The position numbers were made by a program, and so were the translations under genes. From positions 1 through 56,960 of the forward strand of contig JAWXBY010000019.1 of the NCBI GenBank assembly GCA_034440355.1: a stretch of 56,960 bases of DNA, in the 5' to 3' direction. Below the pieces are notes generated by a model that was given only the letters and a program-made list of their open reading frames with translations, was not told the DNA's origin and searched no databases. This document shows, one piece after another, positions 50,238 to 56,960 of this stretch (position 1 is its first letter; each line of letters begins with the position of its first letter). The stretch comes from SZUA-430 sp034440355 (GTDB taxonomy: Bacteria > Pseudomonadota > Alphaproteobacteria > Micropepsales > Micropepsaceae).

Positions 50238-51886
50238 GGCGTTGCGAGGATGCGGAAATTCGGCGGCAGCGGGGGCAAGGGCTTTGTGCAGGGTGCCGTC
50301 ACTTTGTGGGGCTTGCCGGTCCGCGTGAGCGTGATGTCGGCGTTTTGCGCGCATGCGGCTGTGGTGGCGGCGTGAGCGGCTTGCAGGTCGGTGTAGAGGT
50401 TGTGACCGTTTAGCGCGTCGACCTCGGGGTCGCCGGAGAGCGGGCCGCAGCGATCGCCGGTGTCGAGCTTCAGGTATTTGTCTTCGTGCCACATGCCGCG
50501 CGTGCCGGTGCAGTGCAGGTCGAGGATGTGGAAGATCATAGCGGCGCGCAGGGTCGCGTCGGTGGGCGGCCCGGCCTGCAGTTCGATGCCGAGCGGTTTC
50601 ACAAGATCGGGCAGATCGTGCCAACGATCGTAGCCCTGGTCGGCGAGAAAAAGTCCGAATGCTTTCTTGGTCTCGGCGGATGGGGCGGCAAAGCCGAGTA
50701 CGTCGTTGACCGTGTAAGCGCCGCCGTTCGATTCGGCTCTGTCGAGGATGCGGCGCCAAATTGCGAAGACGTCGCTGCGTCCTCTCGATCGGGTCTTCTC
50801 GGCGGCGTCGGCGAGCCAGAACAACGTCTCGCCGCAGACGTAGGTTGCGCTTGATCTGTTGGCCGTGAGGGCGCGCGCGAGCAGGCGCGAAACGCAGTCA
50901 TTGAGCGCATGCTCGATGTGATCGCGGCGGCCGTCCGCCGTGAGGCGCCCGGTCACGGCGACGCGAGCTTCCAAGGCCATAAGTTCGGCACTGCCTTCCC
51001 AGAGCCAAGCCGGCGATCCCTTCGCGGCACGCGATGTGCCCGAGTTCCAGAAGTGCGCGCCCTCGTGCGCGATGAAGTGATCGGTGATGTCCGATTTGGA
51101 ATCGAAGGTTTGCCAGCGGTCGCCGAAAATTCTGAGAGCCACGGCGGGTCCGTTCGTCACGTCGCCCTGAAAAACGGAGCCCTGCGCCTTGGGATTGGCG
51201 GCCATAAGGATCAACGGTTTGGTCTGCAGCGGCCGCGCAAACTTGCGCCGATAGAATCCGAGCATCCCATCGACGTTTGCGCGGATGCGCTCGATCATGG
51301 CAGGCGCCGGCCCCGGCGGCAGGACCAAGCGCGCAACGCGGCTTTCGACCACGTCGCCGCGTGCGCCGATGTAGACATAGCGGTGGCCGGCGTTGCCATG
51401 CAGGACCGTGTCGACGCGCCACACATTGCCGCCGAGGGGGAAGCCTTCGACGATGCGGTCCACGGCAGGCGTCACTTCTATCGTCGTTTCGAATTCGGCT
51501 TGGGTGCCGATGAAATATCCGGCGTAGAAGGCGAGACCCTTTTCTCCGACATGGAAGAGGCAGGGGTAGGTGGCGTCGGTGCTTTCGTTCCAGGTTTGAA
51601 CGTCGACGTCGAATGCGTCGAACGCCGTGCCGTCTTGGGCCGTCACCAGTGAGCCGTTGCGGGTAACCCCCGGTGTTGTGATCTTCCAGGTGAGATTGCG
51701 AATCTCGTCGGATTCGTAGGCGAGGGCGAACGTCTGCACCGGGTGCGCGAACGTGAAGTGCGCGATGGCACCGTCGGATGTCGGATCTATAACGACACGC
51801 ACCCTTGTGCGCTCACCTGCGAGGGCGCCCGATGCGGCGAAGGCGGCCAGGACGAATGCGAAAACTAGGCGCGCGAGGCTATGCAA
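50234..51886 (-). CDS. Exported M1-like (gluzincin) metallopeptidase
   Basis: 550 residues. A signal peptide (LARLVFAFVLAAFAASGALA) precedes a beta-rich N-terminal half. The zinc motif is HEGAH (His274, Glu275, His278), and Glu297 in WLWEGSAE is 18 residues later, the HExxH-x18-E spacing of M1-type gluzincins. The catalytic Tyr could not be assigned. It probably cleaves peptides in the periplasm. The GAMEN exopeptidase signature was not seen, so it may not be a typical aminopeptidase. It overlaps the sigma gene by four bases (convergent) and the LapA gene by eight bases. Confidence 0.75.
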   Translation of the reverse strand: MHSLARLVFAFVLAAFAASGALAGERTRVRVVIDPTSDGAIAHFTFAHPVQTFALAYESDEIRNLTWKITTPGVTRNGSLVTAQDGTAFDAFDVDVQTWNESTDATYPCLFHVGEKGLAFYAGYFIGTQAEFETTIEVTPAVDRIVEGFPLGGNVWRVDTVLHGNAGHRYVYIGARGDVVESRVARLVLPPGPAPAMIERIRANVDGMLGFYRRKFARPLQTKPLILMAANPKAQGSVFQGDVTNGPAVALRIFGDRWQTFDSKSDITDHFIAHEGAHFWNSGTSRAAKGSPAWLWEGSAELMALEARVAVTGRLTADGRRDHIEHALNDCVSRLLARALTANRSSATYVCGETLFWLADAAEKTRSRGRSDVFAIWRRILDRAESNGGAYTVNDVLGFAAPSAETKKAFGLFLADQGYDRWHDLPDLVKPLGIELQAGPPTDATLRAAMIFHILDLHCTGTRGMWHEDKYLKLDTGDRCGPLSGDPEVDALNGHNLYTDLQAAHAATTAACAQNADITLTRTGKPHKVTAPCTKPLPPLPPNFRILATP

Positions 51887-52220
51887 GTTCGAGAGCGCGG
51901 CCGGTGGGGAGCGACGGCTTGACGATGATTTTTTGCGCGACTTCGATTTCGCGTTCGAGGCGGCGGATTTTGTCTTCGTTTTCGCGGACGGTTTGGCGCA
52001 AGGGGGCTTGGGCGAGCCAGCTGGACCAGCCGCCCAAGATTATTCCGATGAGAGCGGAGCCTAGGATGATCCAGAAGAGCTTTACTTGGAGCACCACGGC
52101 GGGGGCGGCGGAGTTGAAGGGGTCGAAGCTCAACGGCACGTAGTCGCGGTTGGCGACGGCGAGGACGGCGGTCGCGACGGCGAGCGTCCAGAAGAAGAGG
52201 GTGCGGAAGAGGCTTTGCAT
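51879..52220 (-). CDS. LapA-domain membrane protein
   Basis: 113 residues from the ATG at 52220 (MQSLFRTLFFWTL); the open frame upstream is only the inverted repeat. Two membrane helices (about 8-23 and 45-65) are followed by a coiled-coil-like charged tail, LRQTVRENEDKIRRLEREIEV. This is the LapA/YciS layout (lipopolysaccharide assembly protein A domain). It lies downstream of ihfB, as in many proteobacteria where rpsA-ihfB-lapA is conserved, although here an inverted repeat separates it from ihfB. Confidence 0.85.
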   Translation of the reverse strand: MQSLFRTLFFWTLAVATAVLAVANRDYVPLSFDPFNSAAPAVVLQVKLFWIILGSALIGIILGGWSSWLAQAPLRQTVRENEDKIRRLEREIEVAQKIIVKPSLPTGRALELA

Positions 52221-52237
52221 GGCGGACGACTCGAATC

Positions 52238-52317
52238 CTGGGAGCGCCGGCATCCTGCCGGCTCTTGTTACCGACGTGAAGAAGCAGAAAGAGCCGGCAG
52301 GATGCCGGCGCTCCCAG
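52238..52317. repeat. Perfect 29-bp inverted repeat between ihfB and lapA
   Basis: Arms 52238-52266 and 52289-52317 are perfectly complementary, with a 22-base loop. The arms include GGAGCGCCGGCATCCTGCCG. The right arm ends one base before the ihfB stop codon. It is a dispersed type of palindrome unrelated in sequence to the one in the trp operon. It may also work as a transcription attenuator on the minus strand, but no T-run follows. Confidence 0.85.
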
Positions 52318-52318
52318 C

Positions 52319-52603
52319 CTATTTTTCAGTGTTTAGACGGTCGCGCAATTCTTTGCCGGTTTTGAAGAACGGCACGTGCTTTGGCGCGACGGAGACGGCT
52401 TCGCCCGTGCGCGGGTTGCGGCCGGTGCGGGCGGGGCGGGATTTCACGGAGAAGGCGCCGAAGCCGCGAAGTTCCACGCGGTCGCCCTTTGCCAGGGCGG
52501 TGGCGATTTCGCCGAAGATCGTCGCCACGATTTTTTCGATGTCGCGCTGATAGAGGTGCGGGTTCTGTTCCGCGAGCTTCTGGACCAGTTCCGATTTGAT
52601 CAT
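52319..52603 (-). CDS. ihfB: Integration host factor subunit beta
   Basis: 94 residues from the ATG at 52603 (MIKSELVQKLAEQ). The HU/IHF family signature GRNPRTGEAVSVAPKHVPFF carries the DNA-intercalating Pro loop. With IhfA it bends DNA sharply at specific sites. It lies in the usual place, downstream of rpsA, and it is followed by a perfect inverted repeat and lapA. Confidence 0.95.
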   Translation of the reverse strand: MIKSELVQKLAEQNPHLYQRDIEKIVATIFGEIATALAKGDRVELRGFGAFSVKSRPARTGRNPRTGEAVSVAPKHVPFFKTGKELRDRLNTEK

Positions 52604-52752
52604 CGTGTGGCCGTTCCTTGATTTTGCACCGGGCTTCTTCCTGGCCGGTTGCAAAGCGACATTTGACGGCAGGCTGCCAAGGGCCACGGGGGCCGTCAAG
52701 CACCTCCAGGCCCCAAGCTCTTCTAAAATAAGGGATATTTGGGCCCTGATAC

Positions 52753-52783
52753 GCGAAAGGGGCGGCCCGTGGCCGCCCCTCGC
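52753..52783 (-). terminator. Probable rpsA terminator
   Basis: On the minus strand GCGAGGGGCGGCC-ACG-GGCCGCCCC is a near-perfect stem, followed by TTTCGCG. It lies just downstream of the rpsA stop at 52808. The T-run is short, so termination may be partial, consistent with read-through into ihfB. Confidence 0.6.
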
Positions 52784-52807
52784 GTGCTTTCAAACGCCTG
52801 TTGGCGC

Positions 52808-54532
52808 TTATTCGCCTTTTTCTTTCTTGCGCAGAGCCGCGCCCAGGATGTCGCCGAGCGAGGCGCCGGAGTCGGAGGAGCCGTATTGCGCGACGGCTTC
52901 TTTCTCTTCGGCGATTTCGCGCGCTTTGATCGAGAGCGTGATTTTGCGGGCGGCCTTGTCCACGTTGGTCACGCGGGCGTCGACCTTGTCGCCGACCGAG
53001 TAGCGTTCCGGCTTTTGTTCGGCGCGGTCACGCGACAGCTCGTTCTTGCGGATGAAGGCCTTGAGGTCGCCGACGATGACTTCGAGACCGCTGTCGGTCA
53101 CTTCGGTCACGGTCGTGGTGACGATGTCGCCCTTCTTCACAGGTCCCAGGCTTTCCATCGGATCGCCGGAGACCTGCTTGACGCCGAGCGCGATGCGCTC
53201 CTTGTCAGTGTCGACGTCGAGCACCACCGCTTTGACGCGGTCGCCCTTCTTGAACTTCTTGATCGCTTCTTCGCCGGGCTCGTTCCAGTCGAGGTCCGAC
53301 AAATGCGCCATGCCGTCGATGTCGCCGTCGAGACCGATGAACAGACCGAACTCGGTGATGTTCTTGATCTCGCCTTCGATGATCGAGCCGACCGGGTGCT
53401 TGTCCGAGAACGAGTGCCACGGATTGTCCATGGTCTGCTTCAGACCGAGGCTGATGCGGCGCTTCGTCGAGTCGACTTCGAGCACCATCACTTCGACCTC
53501 TTGGCTGGTCGAGATGATCTTGCCCGGGTGAACGTTCTTCTTCACCCACGACATTTCCGAAACGTGCACCAGGCCTTCGACGCCCGGCTCCAATTCCACA
53601 AAGGCGCCGTAGTCGGTGATGTTGGTGACGCGGCCCTTGAACTTGGTGCCCAGCGGATATTTCGCTGCGACGCCTTCCCACGGATCCGCCTCAAGCTGCT
53701 TCATGCCGAGGGAGATACGCTGGGTCTCAGGGTTCACCTTGATGACCTGAACCTTCACGTTCGCGCCGATCGCGAGCACTTCGCTCGGATGATTGACGCG
53801 GCGCCAGGCGATGTCGGTCACGTGCAGCAGGCCGTCGACGCCGCCCAGATCAACGAACGCACCGTAGTCGGTGATGTTCTTGACCACGCCGTCGATGACT
53901 TGGCCTTCCTTGAGGTTGGCGACGAGTTCGTTGCGCTGTTCCGCACGGCTCTCTTCGAGAACGGCGCGGCGCGAGACGACGATGTTGCCGCGGCGCTTGT
54001 CCATTTTCAGGATCAAGAACGGCTCGTTCTTGTTCATCAGCGGGCCGGCATCGCGCACGGGGCGGATGTCGACTTGGCTGCCCGGCAAGAACGCAACCGC
54101 GCCGTCGAGGTCGACGGTGAAGCCGCCTTTGACGCGGCCGAAGATGACGCCGGTGACGCGCAGCTTGTCTTCGAATGCGCGTTCCAACTTGGTCCAGGAT
54201 TCTTCGCGGCGCGCCTTGTCGCGCGAGAGAACCGCTTCGCCCATCGCGTTTTCGACGCGATCGAGGAAGACCTCGACGTTGTCGCCGACGACGATCTTGT
54301 TGGGCTGACCGGGAATTCCGAATTCTTTGAGCGGGATCTTGCCTTCGGTCTTCAGACCGACGTCGATGATCGCGTATTCTTTTTCGATCGCGATGACGCG
54401 ACCTTTGACGACGTTACCTTCGTCCAATCCGTTGGACTTGAAGCTTTCTTCGAGAAGGGCTGCGAAGTCCTCCCGCGAAGCCGTCATCGTCATGTCTTTG
54501 TTGGTGGTTGTGCGTGCGGCAGCTCGTGCCAT
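52808..54532 (-). CDS. rpsA: 30S ribosomal protein S1
   Basis: 574 residues. Six S1 RNA-binding repeats are visible, with the recurring GAFVDLGGVDGLLHVTD and GAFVELEPGVEGLVHVSE segments in the middle and less conserved ones at the ends. It binds mRNA leaders at the 30S subunit and helps initiation. An alternative start is the ATG at 54493 (MTMTASRED). The C-terminus is rich in charged residues. The gene order cmk-rpsA-ihfB is conserved in proteobacteria. Confidence 0.97.
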   Translation of the reverse strand: MARAAARTTTNKDMTMTASREDFAALLEESFKSNGLDEGNVVKGRVIAIEKEYAIIDVGLKTEGKIPLKEFGIPGQPNKIVVGDNVEVFLDRVENAMGEAVLSRDKARREESWTKLERAFEDKLRVTGVIFGRVKGGFTVDLDGAVAFLPGSQVDIRPVRDAGPLMNKNEPFLILKMDKRRGNIVVSRRAVLEESRAEQRNELVANLKEGQVIDGVVKNITDYGAFVDLGGVDGLLHVTDIAWRRVNHPSEVLAIGANVKVQVIKVNPETQRISLGMKQLEADPWEGVAAKYPLGTKFKGRVTNITDYGAFVELEPGVEGLVHVSEMSWVKKNVHPGKIISTSQEVEVMVLEVDSTKRRISLGLKQTMDNPWHSFSDKHPVGSIIEGEIKNITEFGLFIGLDGDIDGMAHLSDLDWNEPGEEAIKKFKKGDRVKAVVLDVDTDKERIALGVKQVSGDPMESLGPVKKGDIVTTTVTEVTDSGLEVIVGDLKAFIRKNELSRDRAEQKPERYSVGDKVDARVTNVDKAARKITLSIKAREIAEEKEAVAQYGSSDSGASLGDILGAALRKKEKGE

Positions 54533-54640
54533 TTGATCTCCAGAGGCATTTTTATGCGCGTGCCAACCGGCGTTCTTGCGCCGGCGGTCTTGGCTTTTGA
54601 CGAGCGCGTGGGGTTAAGCGGTTCGAAAAGCCCGGTCCAA

Positions 54641-54678
54641 AACAAAAAAGCGCTTCTGAGGGCCCCACCTCAAAGCGC
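54641..54678 (-). terminator. Rho-independent terminator downstream of cmk
   Basis: On the minus strand GCGCTTTGAG pairs with CTCAGAAGCGC (one bulge) and is followed by TTTTTTGTTTT. It lies 10 bases after the cmk stop and about 110 bases before the rpsA start, so rpsA probably has its own promoter. Confidence 0.75.
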
Positions 54679-54688
54679 GTGCACCCAT

Positions 54689-55336
54689 CTAGTGCGAGAG
54701 GCCCGCCCTGACAACTTCAAGCGCCCGGGCGACGGCGGTTTCTATATCCAAATGGCTGGTATCCAGCAAGTACGCGTCGTCCGCTTGGCGCAGGGGTGCG
54801 ACCGCACGACCCGTGTCCCGGGCGTCCCGGGCGCGGATGTCGGCCAGGACGGCCTCTTCCGTGCGCGGGGAGCCCTGGGCGTGCAGTTCCGCATAGCGGC
54901 GGCGGGCGCGGATTTCGGGGGTTGCGGTGACGAAAAGCTTCACGGTGGCGTCGGGGCAGATGACGGTGCCGATGTCGCGGCCGTCGAGGACCGCACCCTG
55001 GCCGCCGGGCGGGTGGGCGGCGAAGTTGCGCTGAAAGTCGAGCAGAGCGTCGCGGACGGCTTGGATCACCGCCACCTTTGAGGCTGCGGCGCCGGTTTCG
55101 TCGCTGCGCAGCGCCGGGTCTTCGAGCAGCGAGAGGTCGAGCGATTGGACGGCGTGAAGGGCGACGTCGGGATCGGACGGGTCGTCGCCGCGCTTCAGTG
55201 CTGAGAGACCCACGACGCGATAGAGGCTGCCGGTGTCGAGATGAGCGAAGCCCAACGTCTGCGCGATGCGGCGCGCGAGTGTCCCCTTGCCGGACGCCGC
55301 CGGGCCGTCGATCGCGATGACGGGGAGTTTGGTCAT
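54689..55336 (-). CDS. cmk: Cytidylate kinase
   Basis: 215 residues. P-loop GPAASGKGT, the CMP-binding FAHLDTGSLYRVVGL and GRDIGTVICPDATVK are present. It phosphorylates CMP and dCMP with ATP. Its start overlaps the aroA stop by four bases (ATGA). A strong terminator follows it. Confidence 0.96.
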   Translation of the reverse strand: MTKLPVIAIDGPAASGKGTLARRIAQTLGFAHLDTGSLYRVVGLSALKRGDDPSDPDVALHAVQSLDLSLLEDPALRSDETGAAASKVAVIQAVRDALLDFQRNFAAHPPGGQGAVLDGRDIGTVICPDATVKLFVTATPEIRARRRYAELHAQGSPRTEEAVLADIRARDARDTGRAVAPLRQADDAYLLDTSHLDIETAVARALEVVRAGLSH

Positions 55337-56679
55337 ACGTTCGGTCGGATGAAGATCGCGCCGAGTTTTTCCATCATGGGCACGAAGGTTGGGAAGCTGG
55401 TGGCGACGAAGCTGGTGTCGTCGACGGTGATTGGGCTCTTCGCGGCGAGGCCTGCGATGAGGAACGACATGGCGATGCGGTGGTCCATGTGGGTTGTGAT
55501 TTTGCCGCCGCCTGGCATGCCACCCGTACCTTCTACCGCGAGCCAGTCTTCGCCGAGTTCGATTTTGACGCCGCAGGCTTTGAGGCCGTCGGCGACGGCG
55601 GCGAGGCGGTCGCTTTCTTTGACGCGTAGTTCGCCGAGGCCCGTCATCTTCGTGCGGCCGTGCGCGTAGGCGGCGGCGACGGCGAGGATTGGGTATTCGT
55701 CGATCATCGACGGGGCGATTTCGCGTTCGACTTCGACGCCTTTCAGGGCACTGGCGCGAATGACGAGATCGCCGACGGTTTCACCGCTTTCGCTGCGTTC
55801 ATTTTCGATGGTGATCGACGCGCCCATGCGTTTCAGGACGGTGATGAGGCCGGTGCGTGTCGGGTTCAGCATCACGCTGTCGATGCGCAGTTCGGATCCC
55901 GGCACGATCAGCGCGGCGACGAGCGGGAAGGCGGCTGATGACGGGTCGGCCGGCACGCGCACGTGCGTTGCTGTGAGTTCGGGTTGGCCGACGACGGTGA
56001 TCGCGGTGAGGCCGTCGCCGGTTTGCTCGCGGCGGACCGTGGCGCCGAAGTGGGTGAGCATGCGTTCGGTGTGGTCGCGGGTCGCTTCGGCTTCGAGGAC
56101 CGTCGTTTCGCCGGGCGCGTTCAGGCCAGCGAGGAGGACCGCTGACTTCACCTGGGCCGATGCCACCGGCAGGCGGTAGGTCACCGGCATCGGGTTGCGC
56201 GCGCCTTTGAGGGTGATCGGCAGGCGGCCGCCTTCGCGCGACGTTGCCTCGGTGCCGAAGAGTTCCAGCGGATCCAGGACACGGCGCATGGGGCGGCGGC
56301 GCAGGGAGGCGTCGCCGGTGAAGGTTGCGGTGATCGGGCTTGTCGCGACGGCGCCCATCATCAGGCGGACGCCGGTGCCGGAATTGCCGTGGTCGAGGAC
56401 GTTCGCTGGCTCGGCGAAACCGCCGACGCCGAAACCGTGGACGTGCCACTGTCCGGCGTTATCACGCGTTATGTCCGCGCCCAATGCGCGCAGGACGACC
56501 GCTGTGTTGAGAACGTCTTCGCCCTCCAGCAGGTCGTCGATCAGCGTTTCGCCGACGGCCAATGCGCCGAAGATGAGCGCGCGGTGCGAGATCGACTTGT
56601 CGCCGGGGACGCGAATCCGCCCTTTCAGAGCGCCTGACGCGCGGGCGGTGAGCGGGGCCAGGGTCGGTCGGTCGGTCAA
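55333..56679 (-). CDS. aroA: 3-phosphoshikimate 1-carboxyvinyltransferase (EPSP synthase)
   Basis: 448 residues. The N-terminal GDKSISHRALIFGAL, LDHGNSGTGVRLMMG, the LPVASAQVKSAVLLAGLNAPG loop and KESDRLAAVADGLKACG mark it clearly. It condenses shikimate-3-phosphate with PEP in chorismate synthesis and is the target of glyphosate. The glycine-rich PEP loop around NSGTGVR has the class II-like layout seen in some alphaproteobacteria, but I cannot settle the class. It is translationally coupled to cmk. Confidence 0.96.
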   Translation of the reverse strand: MTDRPTLAPLTARASGALKGRIRVPGDKSISHRALIFGALAVGETLIDDLLEGEDVLNTAVVLRALGADITRDNAGQWHVHGFGVGGFAEPANVLDHGNSGTGVRLMMGAVATSPITATFTGDASLRRRPMRRVLDPLELFGTEATSREGGRLPITLKGARNPMPVTYRLPVASAQVKSAVLLAGLNAPGETTVLEAEATRDHTERMLTHFGATVRREQTGDGLTAITVVGQPELTATHVRVPADPSSAAFPLVAALIVPGSELRIDSVMLNPTRTGLITVLKRMGASITIENERSESGETVGDLVIRASALKGVEVEREIAPSMIDEYPILAVAAAYAHGRTKMTGLGELRVKESDRLAAVADGLKACGVKIELGEDWLAVEGTGGMPGGGKITTHMDHRIAMSFLIAGLAAKSPITVDDTSFVATSFPTFVPMMEKLGAIFIRPNV

Positions 56680-56811
56680 CGGCTTTGCGCTTTGTGCTTT
56701 GGGGGTCTTGATTGCAGGGGTTTGCGCTGCAACTTGTCTTTGACAGGCGGCCCGCTTCGTGGCAATGGGACGCCCCTCAATTTCCCCCTCAAACGTCTAG
56801 GATATCGCCCG

Positions 56812-56960
56812 GTGGCTGCTCCGGATTTAGGTACCAAGCGCATATGCCCGAGCTGCGCGTCCAGGTTCTATGACCTGACGAAGCGCCCGATCGTGTGCCC
56901 GAAGTGCGCGTTCAGCTTCTCGCCCGAAGCGATCGTGAAAATGCGCCGTCCGCGGACGGC
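56812..56960 (+). CDS. TIGR02300-family protein, 5' part
   Basis: Starts at the GTG 56812 and runs off the window edge; 49 codons are visible. TKRICPSCASRFYDLTK with Cys12 and Cys15, then VCPKC with Cys29 and Cys32, forms a zinc ribbon typical of the TIGR02300 family, found almost only in alphaproteobacteria and located upstream of aroA in the opposite direction. Function is unknown. Confidence 0.9.
   Translation, partial: MAAPDLGTKRICPSCASRFYDLTKRPIVCPKCAFSFSPEAIVKMRRPRT

Overview
The window comes from the chromosome of a high-GC alphaproteobacterium. The evidence is a DivL-type cell-cycle kinase with Tyr in place of the phospho-accepting His, a ChvI/ChvG-type two-component pair followed by a short HprK, a mannose-type EIIA and HPr, the addB-addA-trxA block with tsaE-amgK-murU in front of it, and the folC-accD-trpA-trpB-trpF-pyrF and ihfB-rpsA-cmk-aroA-TIGR02300 runs. 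The order or family cannot be fixed from this sequence alone. Nearly all strands are coding and most of the content is housekeeping.

Layout. 1-1.9 kb: end of a parallel beta-helix protein and two single-pass membrane proteins of unknown function. 1.9-3.7 kb: SDR oxidoreductase divergent from an AraC regulator. 3.7-8.8 kb: tRNA-Arg(CCG), a CHCC zinc-finger protein, polA, a tandemly duplicated secreted protein pair and a P-loop kinase. 8.9-16.8 kb: pckA, a MATE transporter, then chvI-chvG-hprK-EIIA-HPr-TraB/GumN. 16.9-23.4 kb: cold-shock protein, two tandem GrpB-family proteins, a lipoprotein, ahcY, a MOSC protein, a secreted protein and an EEP-family phosphatase. 24-30.8 kb: divL, a second TraB/GumN protein, an AraC regulator, a membrane protein, and a [2Fe-2S] ferredoxin with its FAD reductase. 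31-40.8 kb: tsaE, amgK, murU, addB, addA and three tandem thioredoxins. 41.2-47.1 kb: folC, accD, trpA, trpB, trpF and pyrF, all on the minus strand. 47.1-52.2 kb: a HigB/HigA-like toxin-antitoxin pair, OsmC, a DGPF protein with an ECF42-like sigma factor, an M1-like metallopeptidase and a LapA-domain protein. 52.3-57 kb: ihfB, rpsA, cmk, aroA and the start of a TIGR02300 protein.

Functional links. The chvI to HPr operon joins an envelope-sensing two-component system to a regulatory, non-transporting PTS branch. AmgK and MurU form the MurNAc-to-UDP-MurNAc recycling shortcut. AddAB repairs double-strand breaks. trpB/A/F with pyrF and folC/accD are biosynthetic.

No clearly new multi-gene defence or mobile system is visible. 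The unusual material is small in scale. polA has lost its 3'-5' exonuclease catalytic residues. A tandem duplication carries a copy of the polA tail. The GrpB pair has nearly identical 3' ends. The third thioredoxin has lost its nucleophilic cysteine. Several unrelated long palindromic repeats are present, including a perfect 36-bp inverted repeat between trpB and trpA. Candidate operators lie upstream of ahcY, the AraC/SDR pair and divL.
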